53,670 nt of DNA from SXRF01 sp039808985 (GTDB taxonomy: Bacteria; Pseudomonadota; Alphaproteobacteria; Rickettsiales; SXRF01). Location: the NCBI GenBank assembly GCA_039808985.1, contig JBDHUC010000011.1, positions 1-53,670 on the forward strand, given 5' to 3'. Below the pieces are notes generated by a model that did no database searches, had not been told where the DNA came from, and was given only the letters and a program-made list of their open reading frames with translations. Shown here piece by piece: positions 9,383 through 17,617 of the stretch; the first letter of the stretch is position 1; every line of letters starts with the position of its first letter. Both the position numbers and the translations under genes were made by a program.

Positions 9383-11362
9383 TTAAGCATGCAACCCCTT
9401 AGTATCGAGCATATTTATTCTTTTAATAGTGTCATTAAAATTAAGGCCGATTGTTTCCAGATACCAGCGCAGCGATTCAGCACGGGGCTGATTTTCTATT
9501 AATATTTTTTCCATGGCATATTCACGGCTTATCATACCCTCGCGGATCTGATTGCTTCTGAAAGTATCAAATTCGCTGAATCCGCAGGCTGTAAGATATA
9601 TATAATTATAAAAAGGGGCAGTGCCATCCCCAATGCGCCATGTGCTTGCGCTATCTGGCGACATCTCAAAATCATACTCCCCGATTATGGTTTTGTTTAC
9701 TTCATTTTCGTCCCAGACCATATGGTTGAACATGAAATAGAAATCACGTCTTGGCTCAAGATAGTAAGAAATGAATGAGGTTAAAGAGTCGAACAATGAG
9801 TTATTTATATAGCCATGATTGGTAATAAATTGTCCCGTAAAATATCCGATCATTTTAAGCTTGCGACTCATTGACAGGTAATCCAGCCGTTTTTTGTCAA
9901 AATCAGGGGCAATGCCACAAAATCCGGATTTAAAATCCGTATTCTCCAAAGGATTGGCGCACCATAAATCCAGCCTGATCCCAGTTTGTTGCTTCAATTT
10001 ATTTACGAGTGAGAAAAAATGCTTATCACCCGCCATGAATAATGGCACCATCCCCAGGTCAGGTTTTTGTAACCATGCCGCAACATTTTTTCTGATATTT
10101 TCCCGCTTTGTTTTAATATCAGCGGAAACAAGGATATTCTGCACGCCAAGCTCTCCACAGAAACGCGCAATATTACGGCGTGCCAGGTCTGTTACCATTC
10201 CCCAATCATAGGTAAAAGTTATAGGAGTTAAGCCAAATTCTTTTTTAATCAGGTGTAAACCGTAACAGCTATCGCGCCCACCGCTAAACGGTACTATTAC
10301 ATCAGGCCTTTTATTTATATTATTATTTATATCCCTGTATTTTTGCAGTGAATTTATAAATTCAGACTTGGCAAGCGCAGGATTAATATCCTTGTATTTA
10401 GGTTTATATCCACGGCAATAATTGCAAACTCCTTTTTCGTCAAAATTTATAAAAGGGAAAGTTTCCGGCAAGATGCAGCAGGTACATCTCTTCAGTTTCG
10501 CTATATTTTTAGCGTTATAGCGAAGCAATTTTTTATCAGCAAAATTATTTATAATAATATTCCCGGCTTCTTTCCGGGTGGAAATTGCAACGGGTATATC
10601 GAATGTTTTTATTTGCAAATCCGCAAGGTTAATATTCAGGCCGGTTCTTTGTGCCACCCATACTGATTCAGCAGCGGGATTATTTTCTGGCAGCGCCTTT
10701 TGCATGGCTTGTTCCAATATATAGCGCTCTGAAGCGAAGGTAAGGAATTTACGCTTGCCCAGATGATAAAATAAATCTCCCGTATTGGTGGCAAGCACCA
10801 TAAATCCCGAATTACCATTAAGCCATGCTATCGAAGCAGAGCCTTTTATCTTGCTGAATAATCCGTTAGTAGCATCTATAGGATTCCTGTCCATTTTTCC
10901 AGCTTTGGAAAGCATGGCTGCCGCCACTTCCGTATCAACTTCTGCGGTTCTGGCGCAATCATGGTTTTCTGCCCATAATTCATCGACATTAACAATTATG
11001 CCATTATGGACAACGCATACATCATCATAACATATGGGCTGGTTATTTTTTTCGTCATCTGCCTTGCCATTGGTAACCAGGCGCGAATGGGCAATTGCTG
11101 CCATTGGGCCTTTTTTATTTTCGAATTCAAAAAAAACTTCTTTTAATAATTTTTTATATTCTGCTGATCTAATAAACTCAGAGGCAGGACGGGCGCTTTT
11201 TAAAGTCCATTTTTTATTACTAGCAGGAAGATATATATGAATTCCTGCCGATTCTTTACCCCTGCTTTCTGAAAACAGGTAAAGATGCTGTAAAATTCCC
11301 TCAATCTCTTTTGAGGAAATGTCAGATAGATCAGGGACTGCAATACCAAAAATTCCGCACAT
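9383..11362 (-). CDS. Fused class II glutamine amidotransferase and N-acetyl-sugar amidotransferase
   Basis: Two domains share one 659-residue chain. Residues 1-250 are a class II glutaminase that starts MCGIFGIA, with Cys2 as nucleophile and the conserved HSRLVTNG and VVHNGII motifs; it frees ammonia from glutamine. Residues 290-659 match the WbpG/PseA/LegG type of sugar amidotransferase. They have a cysteine cluster (C293, C295/C296, C313, C316) and an ATP pyrophosphatase PP-loop PFSGGRDS (residues 358-365). The family normally takes ammonia from a separate HisH-like class I subunit, so the fusion would make the enzyme self-sufficient. In this locus the likely substrate is the carboxyl group of a diacetamido-uronic acid, giving a uronamide. 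That last step is inference. Confidence 0.8.
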   Translation of the reverse strand: MCGIFGIAVPDLSDISSKEIEGILQHLYLFSESRGKESAGIHIYLPASNKKWTLKSARPASEFIRSAEYKKLLKEVFFEFENKKGPMAAIAHSRLVTNGKADDEKNNQPICYDDVCVVHNGIIVNVDELWAENHDCARTAEVDTEVAAAMLSKAGKMDRNPIDATNGLFSKIKGSASIAWLNGNSGFMVLATNTGDLFYHLGKRKFLTFASERYILEQAMQKALPENNPAAESVWVAQRTGLNINLADLQIKTFDIPVAISTRKEAGNIIINNFADKKLLRYNAKNIAKLKRCTCCILPETFPFINFDEKGVCNYCRGYKPKYKDINPALAKSEFINSLQKYRDINNNINKRPDVIVPFSGGRDSCYGLHLIKKEFGLTPITFTYDWGMVTDLARRNIARFCGELGVQNILVSADIKTKRENIRKNVAAWLQKPDLGMVPLFMAGDKHFFSLVNKLKQQTGIRLDLWCANPLENTDFKSGFCGIAPDFDKKRLDYLSMSRKLKMIGYFTGQFITNHGYINNSLFDSLTSFISYYLEPRRDFYFMFNHMVWDENEVNKTIIGEYDFEMSPDSASTWRIGDGTAPFYNYIYLTACGFSEFDTFRSNQIREGMISREYAMEKILIENQPRAESLRWYLETIGLNFNDTIKRINMLDTKGLHA

Positions 11363-11366
11363 TATA

Positions 11367-12695
11367 TTATCTCTTAGTAATTTTATCTATCGGTGGCTGG
11401 TTTATTATCATATTCCAGCCAAGAAGCTTATAACTGTAAAATAGCATTATAGCAGTCCCTATGATATAGCTAAGGGCCGTTGATATTGCCGCACCAATAA
11501 TACCAAAGCCGGGAATAAGTAAAATACATAAACATATATTTATCAAAGCAATGCTGACATTTTGAATGGTTTGCTGCAATGGATGGCCGCTAGATAGCAT
11601 CAAATTATCAAAGGGAGTGTAGCCCGAAATTATTAAATACGCCCCAAATATCACAGCAAGTATTTTCCAGCCATAAACCAGGCTTTTATCATGAACAAAA
11701 TATTGCGTAAAAATATAAAACCCGGGAATAACCAGAATAGTAAGCAAGGCCACGCCTAAGAACACGTATAATTTAGAATAATGCAGCAGCTTCTTTGCTT
11801 GCTCCCAGTCTTTATCACGAATTGTTGCCACTAAAATCGGATTAAAATTAACCCGCAGCATAGATAGTATATGTTGCAGCCCGTCAACTAGCATAGCTGC
11901 AAAGCTATATATCCCTACCGCACGATTATCCAGGAAAACGCCAATCAGCAACACATCCACCCGTGTATTCATATCAAGGAATATGCTGCCAAGCATACCT
12001 TTTCCGCCAAAAACCATATGCTCGCGTATCCATTTCCTGGTAAAACGCATATTTAAAAGCAGCCCGGATTTTTGCAGATAAATTATAGTAGAAATAGTGG
12101 TAAGCAATTCCGCTGCAAAAAATGAGAGCGAAGCAATTGTAAAAGGCAGGGAAGATAAGCTAACCACTGCAACTGCAAAAAGCACTGTAAGATAGCGGGT
12201 AGTCTGCAAAACAGCCAGCGCCCGCATATGGCGCAAGCCATTTATATAGCTTATCAATACTTTATTCAGCGGAAAAAGCATCAGCCCGAAACCAGTGTAA
12301 CTAATGGCCTTTGCCGCCGCCTCGCTTGAGAAAATTATTTCATACAAAGGGGCCGCCAAATATACCGCAAAGCCTAATATTATACCCAGTATGATAGTAA
12401 GCAGCATAGCGCTTGAGAACATTTGTCCGCGCTCCAACGGGTCTTCGGAGTAATATGCCGTATATCGCATGACAGAATTATGAATGCCCATAACCGCCAC
12501 TTGCGAGCCAATCAAATAAACCGCATAAGAAAGATTGAATATCCCAAGTGATGCTGCATCCCTGAATAATACAATCATGATATTCATCAATATACCGCTT
12601 ACAGCGAGTATGCCGAAGCTCACAAATGTCCATGCTATGTCACGGTTGATTTTATGAGATAGTGCCAGGCGCAAAAAATATTTTATAGATTGCAT
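11367..12695 (-). CDS. Polysaccharide flippase (Wzx/MOP superfamily)
   Basis: A 442-residue protein with about a dozen hydrophobic segments and the layout of MATE/MOP-type polysaccharide exporters: an N-terminal membrane block starting TFVSFGILAVSGILMN, then LGIFNLSYAVYLIGSQ, and a second block starting KGMLGSIFLDMNTRVDVLLIG. It should flip undecaprenyl-diphosphate-linked repeat units to the periplasm. It lies 4 bases upstream of the amidotransferase and 1 base after the GT2 gene, so the three form a tight operon. The substrate is presumably the locus' own glycan. Confidence 0.85.
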   Translation of the reverse strand: MQSIKYFLRLALSHKINRDIAWTFVSFGILAVSGILMNIMIVLFRDAASLGIFNLSYAVYLIGSQVAVMGIHNSVMRYTAYYSEDPLERGQMFSSAMLLTIILGIILGFAVYLAAPLYEIIFSSEAAAKAISYTGFGLMLFPLNKVLISYINGLRHMRALAVLQTTRYLTVLFAVAVVSLSSLPFTIASLSFFAAELLTTISTIIYLQKSGLLLNMRFTRKWIREHMVFGGKGMLGSIFLDMNTRVDVLLIGVFLDNRAVGIYSFAAMLVDGLQHILSMLRVNFNPILVATIRDKDWEQAKKLLHYSKLYVFLGVALLTILVIPGFYIFTQYFVHDKSLVYGWKILAVIFGAYLIISGYTPFDNLMLSSGHPLQQTIQNVSIALINICLCILLIPGFGIIGAAISTALSYIIGTAIMLFYSYKLLGWNMIINQPPIDKITKR

Positions 12696-12696
12696 T

Positions 12697-13680
12697 TTAT
12701 CTACGGACTATATCACGCGTCATCATAGGGGGGTTTAAGTGCTTGTTTTCATCATAATCAAACCACATGGCAAAGCCGAATGAATTGAAGCTTATAGAGA
12801 ATGAGAACAGCCAGGTTAAGAATGTTATTTCAGGGACATGCCCTATCCCAACCCACAACCATATCAAACGCACAAACATAATTATACTTAGCGCCAAAGT
12901 AAGGAATCCAAAGGCATAAAAAAACACCAGGGGATGGAAATTGCGGATTATGTATTTTTCTTTAAGGCGCCAGAAAAACAAACGCAGCAAAAGATAATTT
13001 ATGGTGAACATCACAACTCGGATTTTTATCCCCGATACCTCGCCAATATTATATACAGGCTCAACAGGGACATCTATCACACGCATGTTTTCTACATTAA
13101 GCTTTACCAGAAGATCATTAGGCTGGCCATAACGCTTGTACATTTTATCCCAGTCGATTGCACGCAAAGCCTTAGCATTGATTGCGGTATAGCCAGTTTG
13201 TGAATCTGCGACATGCCAATAACCAGAGGCAATTTTAGTAAAGAGCGATAAAATCGAATTTCCAAAAAAACGAATTTTAGGAATTTTACGAAAGGCATCA
13301 CCGGTAACCAGGCGGTTTCCTTTGGTATAATCGGCTATATCCTGTACTACCGGGTCAAGGATAGCTGGCAGGTCTGCCGGGTTCATCTGCCCGTCACCAG
13401 CCATAACTACAGCTATATCAATATTATTGTCCCTGCTCCATTTATAGCCCGTTGCAATGGCGCCACCAACTCCTTGATTAACCTCATGCTCTAACAATAC
13501 TATGCGCGAAGTACCATACGCAGGATGCGAGCGCACAACATCAGAGGTTCGATCTTTGCTGACATCATTAATTATAACAATAGTATCAACAAAATCCGGC
13601 ATAGTATCAATAACCCTGGTTATCTGCCTTTCTTCGTTATGGGCAGGAACAACCACGCTTATTCTACGATTTTCATACAT
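12697..13680 (-). CDS. Family 2 glycosyltransferase, DPM1/GtrB-like, with C-terminal membrane anchor
   Basis: A 327-residue GT-A enzyme. It opens with ISVVVPAHNEERQI, continues with the nucleotide-binding VIINDVSKDRTSDV and carries the metal-binding AGDGQMNPADLP. Two hydrophobic segments in the last 100 residues match the membrane anchors of polyprenyl-phosphate mannose/glucose synthases. Such enzymes make the polyprenyl-phosphate sugars that GT39-type transferases use. Two of those are encoded in the same locus, so a donor-supply role is likely. The 105-base gap between this gene and the upstream phosphotransferase gene is AT-rich and may hold a promoter. Confidence 0.85.
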   Translation of the reverse strand: MYENRRISVVVPAHNEERQITRVIDTMPDFVDTIVIINDVSKDRTSDVVRSHPAYGTSRIVLLEHEVNQGVGGAIATGYKWSRDNNIDIAVVMAGDGQMNPADLPAILDPVVQDIADYTKGNRLVTGDAFRKIPKIRFFGNSILSLFTKIASGYWHVADSQTGYTAINAKALRAIDWDKMYKRYGQPNDLLVKLNVENMRVIDVPVEPVYNIGEVSGIKIRVVMFTINYLLLRLFFWRLKEKYIIRNFHPLVFFYAFGFLTLALSIIMFVRLIWLWVGIGHVPEITFLTWLFSFSISFNSFGFAMWFDYDENKHLNPPMMTRDIVRR

Positions 13681-13785
13681 TTTATGCCTATTGAATATTA
13701 TTTAATGAATTCTTACAAAATATATATCTTCCAAACTTTGGTAAGGCAATCTTTTAGTCTAATAATATCAATCTATAGCTTACGA

Positions 13786-14520
13786 TTATCTTGAAGTAAC
13801 TATGGTATCGCTGCCGATTGGAGGTGTTGGAACAAGCGGTTTATTACGCTTGCAAACTTCGATAAGATCCGTGGGCGCATTATTTTTTTTAAGCAGCCAC
13901 ACAATACCGGCAAAAGCAGATTTTTTAGAAAAAATCGCTACCGCCGTAAGGCCGATAAGCGCCACATCAAGCAACAGGGAAGAATGCTCAATATAAAACA
14001 ACCCTAATTTGCTTTTCCAGGGCCTTACTAACTGGTTATAAGCAATATTAGGGTCTGGTGAATTCGCTACAATCTCCCCAAGATCTGAAAAAACAATCGA
14101 AGAAAAATCCGTGATACCGGGGGCTACCGCAAGCAGGCCTTTTTCAATATCAGTATATAAAGCAACTTCACGGTCAATTTGTGGACGTGGCCCAACAAAA
14201 CTCATTTGCCCGAGCAGGACATTCCATAATTGCGGCAACTCATCCAGCTTGTAGCGACGCAGGATATGCCCCGCCTTCGTTATGCGCGGATCATTCAAGC
14301 CGGTAGTATCAACCCTGCTTTTATCGGCACCAACTGTCATTGTGCGCAGTTTATGCATTCTAAAGGGAATAAAATTTCTGCCGACACGATATGGGCTATA
14401 TAATGGCGAAGCTCCATCCTGCATGTAGACAGCAATAGCTGCAACAACCAGTATTGGAAGCGTAAGCGATAATATTATTATTGATAACAATATATCAAAT
14501 ATGCGCTTATTAGCTTTCAT
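13786..14520 (-). CDS. Undecaprenyl-phosphate sugar-1-phosphate transferase, short PglC type
   Basis: A 244-residue bacterial sugar transferase that would start repeat-unit synthesis by placing a sugar-1-phosphate on undecaprenyl phosphate. An N-terminal hydrophobic helix (IFDILLSIIILSLTLPILVV) is followed by PFRMHKLRTM, the RITKAGHILRRYKLDELPQL block with its catalytic Asp-Glu pair, and MSFVGPRP. It lacks the extra N-terminal membrane domain of WbaP-size enzymes, which places it with the small monotopic transferases. It overlaps the aldo/keto reductase stop by 4 bases. The sugar is not evident; a diacetamido sugar would suit the locus. Confidence 0.9.
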   Translation of the reverse strand: MKANKRIFDILLSIIILSLTLPILVVAAIAVYMQDGASPLYSPYRVGRNFIPFRMHKLRTMTVGADKSRVDTTGLNDPRITKAGHILRRYKLDELPQLWNVLLGQMSFVGPRPQIDREVALYTDIEKGLLAVAPGITDFSSIVFSDLGEIVANSPDPNIAYNQLVRPWKSKLGLFYIEHSSLLLDVALIGLTAVAIFSKKSAFAGIVWLLKKNNAPTDLIEVCKRNKPLVPTPPIGSDTIVTSR

Positions 14521-15455
14521 ATATTTCGTTCCGCAGCCTCAGCAATAGCTGCAATATCATTTTTTGATAAATTCCACTCAAGAGAGCCTGCATTTTCAGC
14601 CAGTTGGGATGGATTTTTGATGCCTGTAAGGACTATACTGCCTGGTATATAATCCAGGACAAACCTTAATGCCAGTTGAGATATACTCCTATTATACTGC
14701 CTTGCCACTTCCTTTAACTTTGTGAGCACCGGTTCATAATAATCCCAGTTTTTTGTATCAAATAGCGAACCTGGGCGGCTGCGTATATCATCATTTTTGA
14801 ATATACTGCCGCGATTATATTTTCCAGAAAGCAAGCCCTGGGCAAGGCTTCCCCAGGCGATAAAGCTTAGCCCTTTTTCTTTTTGCGCAGACAATATCTC
14901 ATGCTCATGGTCGCGCTGTACCAGGCTATATTTCAAGGTAAAACTGGCTAGCCCTCTGGGGGCATTATTTATGGATGATGGCATTATATTTGATATTCCA
15001 TAAAAACGTATTTTTCCCTGTTCCCGGAGCTTTTCAAAATCGGCAAAAATATCATCAAGTGGCCGCCTGCCATCATGCCAATGAACCTGGTATAAATCTA
15101 TAGTTTCGCGCTTAAGGCGACGCAGACTGGATTCTACTGCCTCCATAAGCCATTCATGCGAATTATCATAATAGCTGGCCTGCGCGCCATTCCTTACGCC
15201 AAATTTAGTAGCGATAACAGCGTTTTTTCCAAGTGGATGGGCAGCAAGGGTTTCTGCTAATATTCTCTCTGATTCACCAAGGCCATAAATATCGGCAGTA
15301 TCAAAAAAATTTATTCCGCGCTCAAGTGCGTCATTAATCGCTTTTACAATCAATTTCTGGTCATTATCCTGCCAGCCATGCCCACCAAGCTGCCAACATC
15401 CAAACCCAAGCCTGGATACGCGTATATCGCTATGCCCTATTAAGCTTGTTTCCAT
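14517..15455 (-). CDS. Aldo/keto reductase family oxidoreductase
   Basis: An NADPH-dependent reductase of the (beta/alpha)8-barrel aldo/keto reductase family. It shows LGFGCWQLGG near the N-terminus, NFFDTADIYGLGESE with the catalytic Asp and Tyr, ATKFGVRNGA with the Lys, and IDLYQVHWHD with the His. I start it at the ATG whose product begins METSLIGHSDIRVSRLGFG. The frame is open for 14 more codons upstream, but those lie inside the E1 beta gene and do not look like the family. The start still overlaps the upstream gene by 26 bases. Its place in a glycan operon suggests it reduces a keto sugar or sugar-derived aldehyde; the substrate is unknown. Confidence 0.85.
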   Translation of the reverse strand: METSLIGHSDIRVSRLGFGCWQLGGHGWQDNDQKLIVKAINDALERGINFFDTADIYGLGESERILAETLAAHPLGKNAVIATKFGVRNGAQASYYDNSHEWLMEAVESSLRRLKRETIDLYQVHWHDGRRPLDDIFADFEKLREQGKIRFYGISNIMPSSINNAPRGLASFTLKYSLVQRDHEHEILSAQKEKGLSFIAWGSLAQGLLSGKYNRGSIFKNDDIRSRPGSLFDTKNWDYYEPVLTKLKEVARQYNRSISQLALRFVLDYIPGSIVLTGIKNPSQLAENAGSLEWNLSKNDIAAIAEAAERNI

Positions 15456-16461
15456 AGTTTTTTTGCATTGTGAATTGCATGCGGATTTTTTCAGCAATCC
15501 TTACAGCATCCGTATAATATATTTTTTCCAGTTCGCCGCTGGTTGGAGCTGGTGCATCAGGCAATGTAATGCGTATTGGCGCGCTTTTCCATACAGGCGG
15601 AGCAATCCGTTCGCTTACACCGGTTATAATTTCTGCCGCCATGCCACAATTCGTCCAGCCTCCGTCAATTGCTACAAGCCGTCCGGTTTTTTGCACCGAG
15701 TTTACCGCAACAGAATGGTCTATGGGGTTTAATACGCGCAAATCAACAACCTCAGCAAAAATTCCTTCTTTAGCAAGCAGGTCTGCCGCTTCCATAGCGA
15801 GCTTTGTGGAATAGCTGCATGCTACCAGGGTAACATCTGTGCCAGCACGCAAAATATTCGGCTTGATTGTGCGCAAATCCAAAGGCGCTGCTGCTGGCAG
15901 CTCTGCGGTCTGTTCATACAGCCACCTGTCATCAATATAAACCACCGGATCGTTCGACAGCGCTGAGGCAATAAGCAAATCGCGTGCATCAGCAACTGTT
16001 GACGGCATCACCACCCTGAGCCCAGGAATATGGGCAAACCATGAATGCAGGGCCTGCGAATGCTGGGCTCCTTGCTGCCCACCGCGATTAACCACGGCCC
16101 GGAAAGTAACCGCCGGATGCGCCTGCCCGCCTAGCATATGCGACCATTTTGCAGCCTGGTTTACAATAGAATCCATGGCCAGGATCATAAAATCAACACG
16201 TGGATGCAGCACAATAGGACGATACCCGCAAAGAGAAGCCCCAATAGCTGCTCCGGTAGTGGCTGCTTCCGAAACCGGAGTATCAATAACGCGGTCCTTA
16301 CCGAATTCCTTTTCCAGCTCCAACATTGAGTTTCCGGCATACCACGGGCTCCATACCCCCTGCCCCATTACAAAAACTTCGGGGTAATTAGCAAGCAGGA
16401 AAGCATAGCCTTCGCGGATCGCCTGCCCATAATTAATGGATTTATTAATCTGCATAGACAA
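15430..16461 (-). CDS. TPP-dependent 2-oxoacid dehydrogenase/transketolase-like E1, beta subunit
   Basis: A 343-residue protein with the E1 beta layout. The transketolase pyrimidine domain reads INYGQAIREGYAFLL, then PVSEAATTGAAIGAS with the conserved Glu, and the C-terminal domain has VDLRVLNPID and GRLVAIDGGWTNCG. It pairs with the E1 alpha gene immediately upstream, which it overlaps by 17 bases. Together they should bind thiamine diphosphate and decarboxylate a 2-oxoacid. No E2 lipoyl transferase or E3 dehydrogenase gene is nearby, so this pair may pass its acyl or hydroxyalkyl group to another acceptor. A role in forming a branched or acylated sugar is speculation. Confidence 0.85.
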   Translation of the reverse strand: MSMQINKSINYGQAIREGYAFLLANYPEVFVMGQGVWSPWYAGNSMLELEKEFGKDRVIDTPVSEAATTGAAIGASLCGYRPIVLHPRVDFMILAMDSIVNQAAKWSHMLGGQAHPAVTFRAVVNRGGQQGAQHSQALHSWFAHIPGLRVVMPSTVADARDLLIASALSNDPVVYIDDRWLYEQTAELPAAAPLDLRTIKPNILRAGTDVTLVACSYSTKLAMEAADLLAKEGIFAEVVDLRVLNPIDHSVAVNSVQKTGRLVAIDGGWTNCGMAAEIITGVSERIAPPVWKSAPIRITLPDAPAPTSGELEKIYYTDAVRIAEKIRMQFTMQKNYGNKLNRA

Positions 16462-17509
16462 AATCCATAAGTGTATTTACAGGCGGATATGGGTCACTGG
16501 CAACTTCCGTACAAAGTTTTTTATAGTATTCGCGGGTTTTAGATACATATTCCTCATATTCTGCGCGGGTGTAATTTCCAGATTCAATCAAAGACTGTAA
16601 AAGCCGCTCAACAGGATCGCGTTTTTTCCACGCCTGAACTTCGACTCTTGAGCGCCGCAACCCCACATCTATATCTTCATTTGCCCCAACATGGCCGCAC
16701 CAGCGATAGGTAATCGCCTCAATCATCGCCGGGGCATTAGACTCACGAGCCTTTGCAATAATTCCTTTTGCTTCTTTCAATATGGTAGCAACATCATTGC
16801 CATCAATTGTGCAATGCGTTATCCGTGCAGCTTCAGCGAAACGGGCAATTTTATCAGAAGGCTGGCGCAAATTAATATCAAGGTGGCTCGAAAATAAATT
16901 ATTCTCTATTACGAATATCATGGGAAGCCGCATTGACGAAGCCATGTTTAAACATTCATGGACAACGCCTTCTTCACATGCGCCATCGCCAAAAAAGGCA
17001 AGTGCAACATCGCCTTTGCCATCAAGTTTTGCAGCAATCGCTGCTCCTGTAGCCATAGAAACCGTACCTGCCACTATCGGCACAGAGCCATAAAACCCCA
17101 CATCCTGAGCATATAGATGCATTGAACCGCCAAAACCATGCGAACAACCGGTATAGCGGCCAAGTACTTCTGCAAATAATTTACGCTCATCGCCGCCCAT
17201 TGATAAATAATGGCTATGCGACCTGTGATTTCCAAAAACACGGTCTGTTTTGCGCAGATTAGCAGCCACCCCAACTGCCACAGCTTCCTGGCCAATAGCC
17301 AGATGCACAGGGCATTTGACTACCCCTGATGCCACCATTCCAGCTATTATTTCTTCCGCCAGCCGGATACGCACCATGCTGTTTAAGGCATCAATAAGTT
17401 TTCCTGGCTCAAAACCACTTATATCCAGCGCATTGTTATAACAGGCTGGATTTGATAAATCTCCCAGCTCTGTTTTCCATAACATATTTTTCTGTAAATT
17501 CTGCGGCAT
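16445..17509 (-). CDS. TPP-dependent 2-oxoacid dehydrogenase E1, alpha subunit
   Basis: A 354-residue E1 alpha protein. The thiamine-diphosphate motif starts GDGACEEG and ends ENNLFS, and the family block AIGQEAVAVGVAANL precedes it, with FGGSMHLYAQDVGFYGS lining the active site. It is the first gene of the minus-strand half of the glycan locus, divergent from the WbpB-WbpD fusion gene across 108 bases. The partner beta subunit follows directly. Relatives include pyruvate and acetoin dehydrogenase E1 subunits, but the absence of E2/E3 and the locus argue against a housekeeping pyruvate dehydrogenase. Confidence 0.85.
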   Translation of the reverse strand: MPQNLQKNMLWKTELGDLSNPACYNNALDISGFEPGKLIDALNSMVRIRLAEEIIAGMVASGVVKCPVHLAIGQEAVAVGVAANLRKTDRVFGNHRSHSHYLSMGGDERKLFAEVLGRYTGCSHGFGGSMHLYAQDVGFYGSVPIVAGTVSMATGAAIAAKLDGKGDVALAFFGDGACEEGVVHECLNMASSMRLPMIFVIENNLFSSHLDINLRQPSDKIARFAEAARITHCTIDGNDVATILKEAKGIIAKARESNAPAMIEAITYRWCGHVGANEDIDVGLRRSRVEVQAWKKRDPVERLLQSLIESGNYTRAEYEEYVSKTREYYKKLCTEVASDPYPPVNTLMDFVYAD

Positions 17510-17534
17510 GAGTTCTATAAGTCGCCCTGCGTGT

Positions 17535-17557
17535 AATTTCCTTGCATTTGGGAAATT
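17535..17557. promoter_or_regulatory. Inverted repeat in the divergent promoter region of the glycan locus
   Basis: AATTTCC (17535-17541) and GGAAATT (17551-17557) are perfect inverted arms with a 9-base spacer; partly matched GTA/TAC bases flank them. The site lies between the E1 alpha gene (-) and the WbpB-WbpD fusion gene (+), where both promoters must sit, so an operator is plausible. No regulator is encoded next to it. Confidence 0.35.
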
Positions 17558-17617
17558 GTTACTTAAACTTCAACTTTAGCACAAGTATTAATTTATTGCA
17601 CCAGGAAGACTTAACAA

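Noticed and set aside
14517..17509. Pyruvate dehydrogenase complex operon
   Set aside because: No E2, E3 or lipoyl domain is encoded nearby and all neighbours are glycan genes.
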